A DNA stretch of 64,000 nucleotides from NCBI GenBank assembly GCA_036925085.1, contig JAUPFP010000030.1, positions 558,001 to 622,000 of the forward strand, given 5' to 3'. Every line of letters begins with the position of its first letter. The stretch's first letter is position 1. The translations under genes were made by a program, and so were the position numbers. This DNA comes from Brachycybe producta. Taxonomy: Eukaryota > Arthropoda > Diplopoda > Playtdesmida > Andrognathidae. Positions 25,147 through 35,259 of this stretch are shown here, in pieces. The notes below the pieces were generated by a model that searched no databases, was not told the DNA's origin, and saw nothing but the letters and a program-made list of their open reading frames with translations.

Positions 25147-25533
25147 GTGGCCATCACAGAAAAGTAAAAAGACTATGATGTGACAGTAAATTGTCATTTC
25201 TCTCTTATTTTATAATTACAATTTAAGACTGACGTATGTTAATGGCTACCACTCATTACAGTAATGAAGTTGTGACAGTCATGCGAAGTTATGATGTCCC
25301 TCCTTGTGCACTATTATTTTATGACTGTCACATTATTCTGTACACTAGTCAATGAGAGTCATATGATAATAATTTTCACAATAATATTTTGTGACTGTTA
25401 CATGGTTATGAGCTAGATATGATTATTTACTGTTATATGACTGTCTTATTTTCTTTCTGTAATTAAGGCCCATTGGTCATAAGTAGTAACATTTATGAAA
25501 GTAATTTTTATGATTTTTCTGTAATGGGGCTCC
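25147..25533. mobile_element. Family C MITE, composite of a copy inserted in a copy
   Basis: Pieces of two family C copies alternate. There is an outer left part (about 25150-25245, with TGACAGTAAATTGTCATTTC), an inner near-full copy starting CTCATTACAGTAATGAAGTT (about 25252) and ending TTTCTGTAATTAAGGCCC, then an outer right end TTTTTCTGTAATGGGGCTCC. This looks like one copy nested in another. Confidence 0.55.
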
Positions 25534-25588
25534 AGTGATAATATGGCGCGTCAAAGAGGGCCCTTAATTATTGAATAGGTCCTTTAAT

Positions 25589-25596
25589 TGACGTCA
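25589..25596. promoter_or_regulatory. Perfect CRE palindrome
   Basis: TGACGTCA, the palindromic CREB/ATF site, in the context TTTAATTGACGTCATCTG. No neighbouring promoter motif stands out. Confidence 0.25.
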
Positions 25597-26317
25597 TCTG
25601 TTTGCCAAAGGATTCTTGATAATAATAAATCTGAAGTTGTTGACAATGTTAATCGGAGGGTTTGGTCTGTCTGTGTGTCTCAATGATTGTATACAAATAC
25701 AATGTCTGGACCATGTAGACAACAAATGTTGCAACTGTTTTTTTTGTTGTTGTGTATTTGGCCATGTCCCTGCTTCCTCCTCAGTGTGTTGAGAGTAAAA
25801 GACTCCCGACACTATGGCCCACCATCACCAAATTCTACAATGTCCCAAAATATAGTTGTCTCATGCATAAATTAAGCCATTATTCGACATAAACCAGTTC
25901 TTAAACAATAGACCTCACAAGCATTGCCAACTTATATGAGGCTTTTTTTTTGGTTTGTTTGTTGTTAACCCTTTTTTTTATTAGTTTTGAGGTGTGGTTT
26001 TTTTCACATTGGACTTCTCATATATTCTAGAAGGGAAGAAAGTAAAGGGTTGAGGGGGAGAGAAGGTGGAAAATGTTTGTGTGTCTGAACCCCAAAATAT
26101 AGAATGTTCATAGTTGTTGTTGTTTATCGTTCAGTATATTTTTGCCAAGTTTTTAAAATTTAGATTTTTTTAAACTTCGAATTATGTTTAGTTTTTTTTT
26201 TTAGAAATTTCCTGGTATGTTTCTTCCGGTTTAATTTGTGTTGTGTTTAAATGTGTCTTATGTGGCAAGGGATACCTTTTTTTTGTGACATACATCACAT
26301 GTGACGTGTATATTTTT
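25597..26317. other. Non-coding
   Basis: Overlapping frames at 25594-25812 (minus) and 25687-25875 (plus) have no family resemblance. No splice-bounded exon was found. Confidence 0.3.
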
Positions 26318-26699
26318 TCGTATACGGTAAAGAAAACATAAATAGCAATCAAAATGCAATTATAAACTTTTTTTGTGTATTTTACTAGTAAATTTTATCA
26401 ATTGATGTTAATATTTCAGAAAAATCTTCATTGAAATCCAAAAGTAAATATATTTTCGAACATCTTATGTTAATTATGTTATTATTAGTTCAAATTTATA
26501 CGTGAAAATGACTATGACAATGTGTAGTCATTTTAAATTAAAATTTGCTAAAGCAAAATTGATAAACTTTTTTTTTTACGTAAAGATGTGCTAAAACATA
26601 TACTTTTTTATTTTAATAAAGGTTTCCATGAAATATTGACATGAAATTGATGAAATTTACCTTTGAGACGGTTGCTATTTATTTTTCCATAGCTGTCTA
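26318..26699. mobile_element. Tc1/mariner-like MITE, second copy
   Basis: The right end, read as complement, is CAGCTATGGAAAAATAAATA followed by GCAACCGTC, matching the left end of the element at 13587. Its inverted left arm is recognisable from GAAAACATAAATAGCAATCA (about 26331) and TTTATCAATTGATGTTAATA. Ends and arm order are shared with the 13587 copy, while the middle differs. Confidence 0.55.
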
Positions 26700-27258
26700 T
26701 AGATAGATGTACATTATATAAGCATAGAAAAATGCAATGGCAAAGTGACTAAAAATGACAAGATGGTGGTGGTGGTGGTGGTGCCGCCATTGTCATTCAC
26801 TGTGCGCGTTTGTATTCATTGTTGTAAGTCTCCTGGGGTAAATTTAAAAATGTGAATGAAAGTTGACTTCGATCAAAGATATGACCATAAATCTTAACAA
26901 TATCGGGTTTATGCAGAAGTGAGGATCAGAAGAAAAAACGTCTATTTTTTAGCATCCAGAAAAAATGATAAACCAAAAAAAAAAAATAGCATTTAAAAGA
27001 ATTTTCATTTTTCTATTTCATATGCTAACTGAATTAGGAAATACGTAAATATATACGTAAATGAATGCCTGTGGTGGTCCTCCTCCTCTTCCTCCTTTTA
27101 GGAAGAGGTCATTTGGGTTCATAACTGATTGCAACCTTGTTTTTTGCTTAAAACAAAACTGCTAATAGCCCTAAAGTTCTTTTTCAATTCAACTCAATGC
27201 ACCTGTGATCAACTTGAGAAAAATGTTGCAGGGGAGATAATCCCAGTTTTTATGATTG
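26700..27258. other. Non-coding, with a (TGG)n run
   Basis: A (TGG)n tract lies at 26764-26783. Two short TACGTAAAT repeats occur near 27044-27062. No gene recognised. Confidence 0.35.
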
Positions 27259-27470
27259 TCATCTAGGCCTATAGACAAAGTTCTGCATGAAACAATCGGA
27301 ATCATTGGAAAGAAAGACCAGAAAGTACGCATCAGTTTTAGTTCTTAATTCTTTAATTGATTTTGAATGCAGCTTTGGATTAGCAGAGATGCAGCTAGCC
27401 AAACGTTCAAGTAGAGTAACGCTTTGCTCAGCTTTACGCTTTGCCAACGATTCCTACTCTGTGTAGTTCA
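27259..27470 (-). pseudogene. Possible protein fossil, dispersed repeat with the 43376 segment
   Basis: On the minus strand, about 65 codons are open (stop TAG just upstream, stop TGA at the end near 27259). The start of the segment reads ESLAKRKAEQSVTLLERLA, with more balanced codon use than the surrounding DNA. A related minus-strand segment at 43376-43490 reads KAEQSLVLLERFLAA, so the same protein-like sequence occurs twice. Farther upstream on the minus strand (27540-27610) an acidic stretch LTSEDDGTSWAISESES is open in some frame. This resembles the remains of a transposon-carried protein, but I do not recognise the family. Confidence 0.35.
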
Positions 27471-27471
27471 T

Positions 27472-27510
27472 CTACCTTTAATGCTAGCTTTAATGCTACC
27501 TTTAATGTTA
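27472..27510. repeat. 12-bp tandem repeat, three units
   Basis: CTACCTTTAATG, CTAGCTTTAATG and CTACCTTTAATG occur head to tail, followed by TTAGATCTA. It sits within the interval of the possible protein fossil and interrupts its reading frame. Confidence 0.7.
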
Positions 27511-28195
27511 GATCTACAGTATATAACCAAGGTTAGAGTTAGATCTAATTGCAGACTCCGATTCGGAAATGGCCCATGATGTTCCATCATCTTCAGAAGT
27601 CAGAGACCCTTGTACAGTCTATAGATTTTATTTAGAACTTCTTTCTCCTCCACATTTTTCCTTTAGATATCTTTCGTGTTTTTTATTTCATGAGTTTGGT
27701 CACAGGCCCTTATAAGACCATCAGCCCCTATATATGTTACAGGGACATTATCAGGTGTTTTTTTGTACGTTTTTTATATCAAGATGGCGAAATTCCTCAA
27801 TTGTATAAGTTTTAATTTTACTTGAGTTCCTTTGAATAGATTTATTTTTTTTTTCAGCTAAACTATAGTTGATGAAAGAAAAGAATTCTATCGCATTTTG
27901 CTTTTGTGATTTTTTTTAAGAAAAAGTGAGATCCTGATAGAGAGAGACCTTTTGTTGTTGGGTCCCAATATCTAATTTAGGGAATGGTATATAAAGAGAA
28001 AAAGGAGGAGGAGGAGGATCTCAGTGTAATTTCTTTTTCCCCTGTGGTTGCTTCTATATATCTATGTCTACACGTGCACGTGCAGAATATATATAGTGTT
28101 GGCCCCAGATGAAGCGGTTGGTCTCATCCCAATTCAAGGTTTTTATAATAATAATAATACAAAATGTAATATCCAACAATTGACTCTCAAAAAGG

Positions 28196-28202
<7 letters not shown>
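27511..28202. other. Non-coding
   Basis: No gene beyond the possible acidic fossil at 27540-27610. The region near 28060-28090 holds the small palindrome CACGTGCACGTG. Confidence 0.3.

Positions 28203-28249
<47 letters not shown>
28203..28249. repeat. (CT)n microsatellite
   Basis: About 23 uninterrupted CT units. Open frames on both strands (28048-28269 and 28054-28257) are created by the repeat. Confidence 0.95.
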
Positions 28250-28251
<2 letters not shown>

Positions 28252-28599
28252 GTTCATTCAAATGAATAAATATTTAATTTTGAAATTCTATTGAGAAAGA
28301 GAGACAATCTGGTCCGAAACTTCGAGAAAACTTTAGGATATGAAATAATTAAATTTAGTAATTATATTTAGTGCCCTTATATTATAAATTGAGAAATATT
28401 AATTTGATTAAAAGTTAATTTTCAGGAAACAATAAATAAAAATGTCAGAAAAAAAAGAACTATATATTGAAAAAAAAAACAGAAGATAATTTTAAAGAGA
28501 AGGAAGAATATTCAATTTTCCAATATTAATCATATTAAAAATTAAAATGAACAAAAAAAAGAAATTAGTTTTAATGTCGAATTATAGAATGTTTAATTT

Positions 28600-28870
28600 T
28601 GGAACTCTGGTTATAATTCTATATTTTAAGAGCTGGACACTAAAGAGAAATTAAAGTGTGTTAGAAACTAGCACAGCTTTAGTTGCACACCACTACTTAA
28701 TAGAAAATTTCAATAGTTATCTTTCAAAATAAACTTTTCAGTAGACAAAAATTAAAATTAAAATGTTAGGTAATTTTCAAACGGATATAAAAAGTTTATT
28801 TTGAAAGATAAAAATAATTAATCAAAGGTCGAAAGGCGTTTACACGTTAAAACCATTTTTTAACCAAATT
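28600..28870. mobile_element. FB foldback family copy with outer tail
   Basis: Has GTGTGTTAGAAACTAGCACA, ATCTTTCAAAATAAACTTTT and the mirrored AAAAGTTTATTTTGAAAGAT. It ends with GCGTTTACACGTTAAAACCA, the outer FB terminus. The right CTAGTTTC block is missing. Confidence 0.6.
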
Positions 28871-29263
28871 ATGAAATTCTAATTGAGTTGCGAAGTAACA
28901 TTTAAAATGATGTAAAAAAAAGGACCTAAAAGTTGTTTTTTGTGACATTGGGTCCTTATGTTTTTTTCACTGTCATCATCATCATCAGTTGGCACCAATT
29001 GATCTCAACAGTGTTTTTTCTTTTGTGTATATTTGGGACCCTTTTCTTATTAATTTTATACAGGACACAAAGGCTGTTATTATCAAATATGAACACACAA
29101 GATCTGGTTATGACCTATATGTGGTTAAATTGTGCTGGCTCACTTTATTATGCTATAGCTTAAATATTTCTTCAACAGGGTAAAAAACATGTAGAACGCT
29201 TTTTTGAACCACTATAGAACTATTATACATTATTATTATTATTATTATGGCGGCGGCTGCGGC

Positions 29264-29605
29264 GGTTTTAAAGTGTAAACGTACCTCGAACTGTGGTTAT
29301 TCTGTTTTTCAGGTGCAAAATGAAGAGAAACTAGAAATTGTTTTAGAAACTAGATGTGTGGTTCAAATAGACCTACTTCAGGAATATTTTTATGTTGGCA
29401 TCTTTCAAAATAAACTTTTTATGTCAGTTTGAAAACGACCTAAACAGAGAATATTTTTTTTTTCATTTTTGTCAATAAATAGTTTATTTTGAATAAAAAT
29501 AATTGATTGAACTGCCCTTCTAGTTTCTTTTAATTTTGCTCTTTTTCTGAAAGACAGAATAATCAGAGTTCGAAAATCAGCTGAATTCGAAAACCATCTT
29601 AAGAA
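29264..29605. mobile_element. FB foldback family, near full-length reference copy
   Basis: Starts GGTTTTAAAGTGTAAACG (29264). It continues through a left outer tail (TCGAACTGTGGTTATTCTG), the core TTTTAGAAACTAGATGTGTG, TCTTTCAAAATAAACTTTTT, and the mirrored AGTTTATTTTGAATAAA. The right side has CTGCCCTTCTAGTTTCTTTT, GAAAGACAGAATAATCAGAG and finally AAAACCATCTTAA. Total about 340 bp. The open frame at 29247-29432 lies across it and is not a gene. Confidence 0.7.
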
Positions 29606-29784
29606 AATTTCATAGTCTAAGATTCTAATTAAATTTTTTGCAAAAAAAATGAAATGTGCATCATTTCTAACTCATAATTTGGCTTCGGATGAGCATTTCT
29701 ACTTACAGTATATTGAGAAGATGATTTTTGGTAGTTACTATTTACTGTACATAATAGATTCATAGCAAAAAGAGCAAATTGTGA

Positions 29785-30490
29785 CTATTTGAAACTAGAA
29801 TAGTAAAGGAAAATATTGTAGGCCCCTCCCTATGTTGTGTTTGTTCTCGTGATTGATATACGCTCCTTCCTATATTTAAAAATAAACTTTAGTTTGGCAG
29901 TTTGAAAATGATACAATTTCCCAAATTTTCTTTATGCTTTACCAAAAATGGTAAAGCATGCGCATCATATAGTCTAAAGCTTTTAAAATAAATTTAAAGT
30001 TTGTTAGAAACTAGAAAAGGTAAAAGGGCTGTTAACCACATGTTTTATGATGATAGATCGATTATCGTTCAAGATGAACATTTGATGACTGTTTGAAAAT
30101 GCCAAAACTATATTTAAAAATGTAGGCCATATTGAAACTGCCATAACATATTCATTTTGAAAGTTATTTATAATTATAAAAAATATGCTTTACTCTTCAA
30201 GTTTCTAAGAAATGTCGAAACTTTGAAAGTTTCCAACGATCATCGGAATTTGAAAATGACCCGACTTTTAAGCAGACGATATATTTTTTTAATTTTTGTG
30301 TATAAAAAGTTTACTTTGAAAGATTTCAACATTTAAATACCCATAAGTGGTTAAGCTACCCTTCTAGTTTCTAAAATACTTTTTCTATTTTCTCTTAATT
30401 TTGCTCTTCTGAAAGACAGAAAGAATAATTGGAGAGTTCATTTTAAAGGAGCATTGATTACTTTGAAAGTCCATCCAAAATTCCAAACCA
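29785..30490. mobile_element. Cluster of diverged FB foldback copies
   Basis: At least three FB pieces lie end to end. A left arm at about 29790 (TTTGAAACTAGAATAGTAAA) is followed by a full but eroded copy at about 29995-30215 (GTTAGAAACTAGAAAAGGTA, mirrored by TACTCTTCAAGTTTCTAAGA). A well-kept right half at about 30240-30445 (AAAAGTTTACTTTGAAAGAT, CTACCCTTCTAGTTTCTAAA, GAAAGACAGAAAGAATAATT) ends the cluster. Confidence 0.6.
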
Positions 30491-30744
30491 ACTTCGAAGA
30501 GAACGAATGGACAAATGTGGCACAGTTTCTCCTCTTTAGTTAGTGTACTCTTGAAATAAATTGTTACGCTAGCTTGTCACTAGGGGTCGCGCATAAAGAT
30601 ATTTTGTAAATTTATAGACGGCATAAAAAGTTATTTTTTTTAATTTTTAAGGAGCAAATTAAAGAACTTCAACCTTTAACCCTCTAAAAAGGTTCCTTCA
30701 ACATGAAAAAAGCCCTGTTTTATTAAATAAAATAAGGCCAAGAA

Positions 30745-30819
30745 AATACGCTTTTTGCAAAATAATTGTTTAGAAGAGGCTCTAGCCTCTTCTAAACAAT
30801 TATTTTGTAAAAGCGTATT
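30745..30819. repeat. Near-perfect hairpin, 36-37 nt arms
   Basis: The left arm 30745-30781 (AATACGCTTTTTGCAAAATA...) and the right arm 30784-30819 are complementary over about 36 bases with only one or two differences, separated by two bases. The inner GAGGCT/AGCCTC resembles the inner palindrome of family B, so it may be a piece of a related element. A transcript would fold into one long stem. Confidence 0.8.
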
Positions 30820-30954
30820 GGTCTCTTAGAATTAAAATGCATCTGACCTATAGTTCTGTCTTATTTTTAGCCTCTAACCATCTTTGAATGCAAAAAGTAT
30901 AAATATTTTTATGTAAGGGGGGACCCTACTTCTTTCTAATCAAGTTTCAGTTGT

Positions 30955-31450
30955 TAGGTAGCGTTGGCAAAAATTTCGATATAAAATTAGAAATTATTTA
31001 AGATATTTTTTAAACAAGTATATTGTACTCGATATATATATTGAAGAAAAAAAAATGGAAAATATCGAATAATTCTCAAAACTTATCTAAATTTGAATAA
31101 CTTTACAACGTCACTAATACTATTTTTGTTTGGATTTAGGAAATATTTAGTTTTTTAAGTTTATCGATTTTTTTATGAAACGTTATTTTTAATATTTTCA
31201 ATTTTTTATATTCGATATATTGAAAAAAAAAATCGACTACGTTCACAACTTCACTAATATATTAACTTTGTTCTGGTTTATATTTTTGATTTTTTTTAAT
31301 TTTTAGATTTTTTTAAATATTTTTTATTAGACAATATTTTCAGTTTTTAGATAAGACGATATTTTTAATTTTTCCGATTTTTCGATATATTGTGTAATAT
31401 GGATATTTTTAATCATCGGTCCGATTTCGATTTTTCAAAAAAAATATTGC
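30955..31450. repeat. AT-rich dispersed repeat with TTCGATAT motifs
   Basis: Begins GCGTTGGCAAAAATTTCGATAT and ends near CCGATTTCGATTTTTCAAAA. In between are many ATCGAT/TTCGATATAT-like words. A similar sequence in opposite orientation lies at 46020-46337, where the complementary end is AATATCGAAAATTTTGCCGG. The element class is unknown. Confidence 0.45.
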
Positions 31451-32069
31451 CATTTGTATCAAACAATTATTGTCATTTATGTGATATCACTTTTAAGGGA
31501 TAACGGTGTGTGAGTGGAAAGGGGGGGGGGAGCTCCGTAGAAAAAAAGGGAATTGTGGACCACTTTAATCAATTTTTTTTTCTTTTAAAATAAACATCTC
31601 CCTAATGATTGATTTTTTTTTCTAATTTATTTTGAAATTTGTTAATTGTAAGCCATGATGTGACTCATTTCTGATGTAAGGACCCTCAAACAAAAAAAAA
31701 ACAAGTAATTGTGAAGTTTTGTGCTTAAAGCTAAAGTCGTAACCAGTTAATTGCCAAGAAAAGTTTAATTTATTGGCTGAAATAACGAGTTGGAAATTGT
31801 TTTGAAGTGCTGTCTTACCACCCCTCAACCCCCCCCCCCCCTCTCAACCCCCCAACCCCCCCCTCTCCCTCCTTTACCCATCAAACTCACTTTAACAAGA
31901 TAAACCTCCATTTTGTATTTTTTTTTTCTCTTTTCATTTCTGATCTATTTTTTACTGAGATCTTTTTTATTGTCATGTTTATATTAAAGAAATAAGAAGA
32001 GGGGAAGTTACGGCTTTTAAGGGGGTGAAAATGGATAATTTCAAGATGAGTAAAGAGGGGGAGAGATAG
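31451..32069. other. Non-coding, with C- and G-rich homopolymer stretches
   Basis: A G tract lies at about 31519-31529 and a C-rich CCCCAACCCCCC patch at 31827-31865. No gene recognised. Confidence 0.3.
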
Positions 32070-32194
32070 GCGCATGCGCAGTTAGGTTAGGGCATTTAGG
32101 GAGATTTGGGTGTGTCCTTACACTACCCCTCATAATGTGTGCCTGTCAGGGGGTAAGGAACTTTTTTTGTTGGTTGTTGGCACTGATGACGTCA
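32070..32194 (+). promoter_or_regulatory. Promoter-like patch: NRF1-type site plus CRE
   Basis: GCGCATGCGCA at 32070-32080 is a perfect NRF1/Ewg-type palindrome, and TGACGTCA at 32187-32194 is a perfect CRE. Both motifs are typical of TATA-less animal promoters. The patch is less AT-rich than its surroundings and lies about 2.6 kb upstream of the candidate exon at 34796 on the same side. It could be the promoter of the zinc-finger gene, or of one of its alternative first exons. No initiator or first exon could be fixed. Confidence 0.35.
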
Positions 32195-32690
32195 GAAGCC
32201 ACGCGTTCCGAATGGCTCCACTCTTTGGTGCCCCTCGAAGTCATTATCAATTTAGAGGCTTACAATAAGACCACTGTTATTGGGTTTTTTTTTTCTTCTA
32301 AGGGTAAAAAAAAACTCGTGTGGGTAAGGAGGGGTAAGCGGTTAAATGATATGTGTATATGGGGAGGGGGTCAAAATCGACTTTTACTTGAAAACAGTCC
32401 CATAAAAAAGGTTGAATTTAGTAATGAGGGTGTCACCCAAAGTTTGTGAGTGTGAAAGGGCGTAGGGGAGGGGAGAGAAAGATTTGAGGGGGTGAGGGAG
32501 AAAGGGGAGGGTATGGGCACCCTAGAAAGAAAAAAATATCCCCCTATAAGTTGGGTCACATAATATTATTTAGGGTCCTGTTGACACTCGAGTGTGTATC
32601 TCTGATGATTAATTTTTTATGGACTCATCTTTTTTTAGTACATTGTTGTGACACCCTGTAAAAGTTGACTTTTAACCTTAATAAAAAAAT
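32195..32690. other. Candidate 5' leader region; no exon fixed
   Basis: Relatively G-rich on the + strand near 32330-32520. The open frame at 32135-32449 has no motif and begins inside the promoter-like patch. No convincing donor site with coding sequence was found. Confidence 0.25.
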
Positions 32691-32857
32691 ACAATTTTAT
32701 GCCCCTGTTTCCACTTGCTCAAAATTTAAGCTAACTAAATTATGATCGGATTTTAAAGAATGCCACAGGTTTGTTTGTATGACAATTTTATTTTTAAAAA
32801 ATTGACCAGATTAAAATTCATTTTCTGTTAAGTGGAAACAGGGCATAAAATTGTTTA
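32691..32857. mobile_element. Short MITE with perfect-style inverted ends
   Basis: Left end CAATTTTATGCCCCTGTTTC then CACTTG. The right end, as complement, is CAATTTTATGCCCTGTTTCC then ACTTAAC. The ends agree over about 25 bases with one extra C. About 165 bp long with no coding capacity. The TGTTTCCACTT end is shared with the element at 15026-15413. Confidence 0.75.
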
Positions 32858-32894
32858 TTTATTTTTTTTTTTAAATATTTTAAATAAAATGAAA

Positions 32895-33415
32895 TGTTCA
32901 ATATTAATATGGGTTATGAACAGCTGATTTTCGAACTCTTGATTATTCTTTCAGGAGAAGAAAAATGATTAAAACTAGAAATTATGTTGACATTATAAAA
33001 AAGCGTATTTTGAAAGATTCCAATAGGGCTCGGATTTTTATACAATATCAAGCAAATGTTTCATAATTTGTGGCCCAAGTGCCAATCATGAAGTAATCAT
33101 TAGAATAACCGAAATTATGCTTTTTCTAATAAAAAAAGGCTGGTTAGCGGCTAGATGTCTGGTAACTATCAGTTGTCGGCTAGAGTTTTAGCCTCTAACC
33201 AGTGTTTTCGATTGAATAATGATTACTGTATAATTGGCTCTTGGGCCACAGATTGAGAAACGATTGATAATGCATAAAAAAATCGGAGCCCTACTGATAT
33301 CAACATGAAATTACTATTGAGTGATTCAGGTACTCTTCTAGTTTCTAAAACACATTCAAGTTTCTCTTTATTTTGCACCTGAATTTGAGAGGCGCCTTTT
33401 ATACTTTTAAAATCA
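32895..33415. mobile_element. FB foldback copy split by a family B insertion
   Basis: The left part carries CGAACTCTTGATTATTCTTT, AAAACTAGAAATTATG and AGCGTATTTTGAAAGATTCC. The right part resumes at GATATCAACATGAAATTACT and ends TACTCTTCTAGTTTCTAAAA with the outer tail GCACCTGAATTTGAG. The break falls exactly in the GAAAGATATCAACATG arm motif known from other FB copies, so the family B insertion (33025-33293) came later. Confidence 0.75.
33025..33293. mobile_element. Family B hAT-like MITE nested in FB
   Basis: Ends TAGGGCTCGGATTTTTATAC and AAAAAATCGGAGCCCTA. The inner inverted pair GGTTAGCGGCTAGA / AGCCTCTAACCAGTG is present. The flanks GATTCCAA (left) and GATATCAA (right, two bases beyond CCCTA) agree at 6 of 8 positions, compatible with an aged 8-bp target duplication. 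Confidence 0.75.
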
Positions 33416-34795
33416 CCTTCGGCTTATTTTTTTTTTTTTTTGCTAGAATGATAAAATAATTAAATTTTCTAATCAAGTCTAATATGAAATGTATAATGAG
33501 ATAGATACAGAAAAGAGAAAGAGAGAAAGCATGAATGAAATGAAATGTTTGCATTCTTTGAAGGTCAGTCGGTCAGTAGGCCATTGACCTCTCAAAGAGG
33601 AGGAGGAGGAGGTCACCCACGTGGCTTTCCGACCACGTGTGTTTGTTTGTGTTTAGTTTGTCCATGTGGTTTATAAATACACAGAAAAGGAAACTTGTAC
33701 AAAATGAGCAAATAAATAATTAATAAAACACATTTTAAGTAAAATAGGTAGAAATAATAAGACATTTTTTATGTATATGCGGTGTTTATTTTTAATTTAA
33801 ATAGAAAAACCTTTTTTTTCCATCAAATTTTTGGTTCTTTTTTAAAAAATTTCATCATCCCCCTGATTTTTTGAGAACCAATCAGAAATTGTGAAACATT
33901 AAAAAGCGATTCATTCGCCTATGGGTAAGGGAGTTGTATTTTAAGAGAGTGAGTGAAAAGGGTGTGGGTATGTATATGTGTGGGGTGAGGGAAAAATAGT
34001 GTGTGTGTGTGTGGTAGGGGAGGGGAAGGGGGGATTGGGGGGTAAAGAAATTGATAATCTTCCGACGATGATGAAAAATGGGGACTTGGGTTGTAGTTTT
34101 TCAACTTGTGAGTGGTGCGCCTTTTCGAAAATTCTCTCTCTTTTATAACTCTCACTCTCAAGTCTGTCTGTCTATGTATTTGTGTGTCTCTCAATCTCAC
34201 TCTCAAGTCATTTTTTTTGGAACATTTTTTCTCTCTCTCGGTTTTCTTCCCCTTCCCGTACCCACGTCTCCCCACGCGCTCGCGCGCACGAGCTCACACA
34301 CATACATCGGGTGTGGTACCCCCTTTTTTCACCGAGAAACTACACACTTCTACCGCATCTTACTATCGCCACCAACGCTCATTGCTTTTTTTTTCTTCAG
34401 CTACCGGGTTATTTTTTTTATGTCAGGGACATTGAAATAATTTTTTTTTAAATATTTGACATTTGACTTTTTTTTTGGTTATCTACTTTTAGGGGTTAAA
34501 GGGGGTTATGAGAATCCCCCATTTTGAACACTCACCTTTCTCTCACACCTTCCATACATCATCATCTATTTTTTTTTTAATTATCTGATTTTTTTAAAAA
34601 GCCCATTTTGCAATTTTTTTGCTTGCAAATTGCACTTTTCGTTATACCCTTCATTTTAGATTAATTTAAAAAAAATTATTGCTAAAAATATTTTTTTTAA
34701 AAAAAATATTTAAATTCTTTAAAAAAAATTCTCGATTTTTTTTTTCTGTTCTTCTTTTTTTTATATATAATTCCTTACATTTTTTCTGTGTTGAG
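33416..34795. other. Putative intron or upstream DNA before the exon at 34796
   Basis: Contains GA-rich and (GT)n stretches (about 33998-34012) and C/T-rich sequence near 34130-34380. Overlapping frames in three registers (34078-34451) come from CT-rich low complexity and have no domain. The last 60 bases are a strong pyrimidine tract, as before an acceptor. Confidence 0.35.
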
Positions 34796-35133
34796 TTTAC
34801 AAAAAAGGCTTCAAAGTGGCGGCGATTACTCATATAAGTAAAAAGTGGAATTTGTCCCTGGGTGGAGGTGGTGTTGGTCATATCCCAGGGTTACAAAGTT
34901 GTCGTGGAACTGCTTCCTCAGTGTCCGGTGGTGGTGGTATTATGTCCCGTGTGAATGGAAACAACAATAATCTGGACATGTCCCAAGATCCCGATGAAAA
35001 TGCGGGTACTAACAATGGTAATGGTGGTAACACGACCACTTCTTCCTCTTCCGAATATCCCCGTTCAGCATTATCACTGGCCAATGCATCGGCCATCGAT
35101 GGAACTTCCAAATCCCACCACCATCATCACGTG
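34796..35133 (+). CDS. Candidate coding exon, Gly/Asn/Ser/His-rich
   Basis: Reading in the frame of TAC at 34798 gives 112 codons with no stop, closed upstream by TGA at 34792. A long pyrimidine tract ends in GTTGAG at 34790-34795, a plausible acceptor. The donor is CACGTG followed by GTATGT at 35134, close to consensus. The product begins YKKGFKVAAITHISKKWNLS, then a Gly run, a Gly/Asn/Ser-rich stretch (residues about 50-85) and a terminal poly-His run. Codon use is much more balanced than flanking DNA. There is no ATG at the start, so it is probably an internal exon; ATG at 34942 is an alternative start, and AG at 34815-34816 an alternative acceptor. It leaves phase 0, which matches the incoming phase of the zinc-finger exon at 62681. 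Disordered, low-complexity N-terminal regions of this type are common in C2H2 transcription factors. Ownership by that gene is inference. Confidence 0.6.
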
Positions 35134-35259
35134 GTATGTACAAAATACACAACATAAAAATACAAACTGAAAAAAAAAATGTGTTGTTTACTTTACAAGT
35201 TCAGTTGTTGTGATGTTTTTGTTTTGTTTATGCATGTTGTTGTTACAGAATAATTAAAT

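Noticed and set aside
34078-34451. Three overlapping + strand frames upstream of the candidate exon
   Set aside because: All derive from a CT-rich low-complexity stretch; none has an acceptor and donor with a preserved frame.
34816-34818. GTG as a start codon for the candidate exon
   Set aside because: Nuclear animal genes rarely start at GTG; the frame is open upstream to a plausible acceptor, so an internal exon is more likely.
34878-35111. Minus-strand frame opposite the candidate exon
   Set aside because: The + strand frame is longer, has acceptor and donor signals, and has a typical Gly/Asn/Ser/His composition; the minus frame is its shadow.
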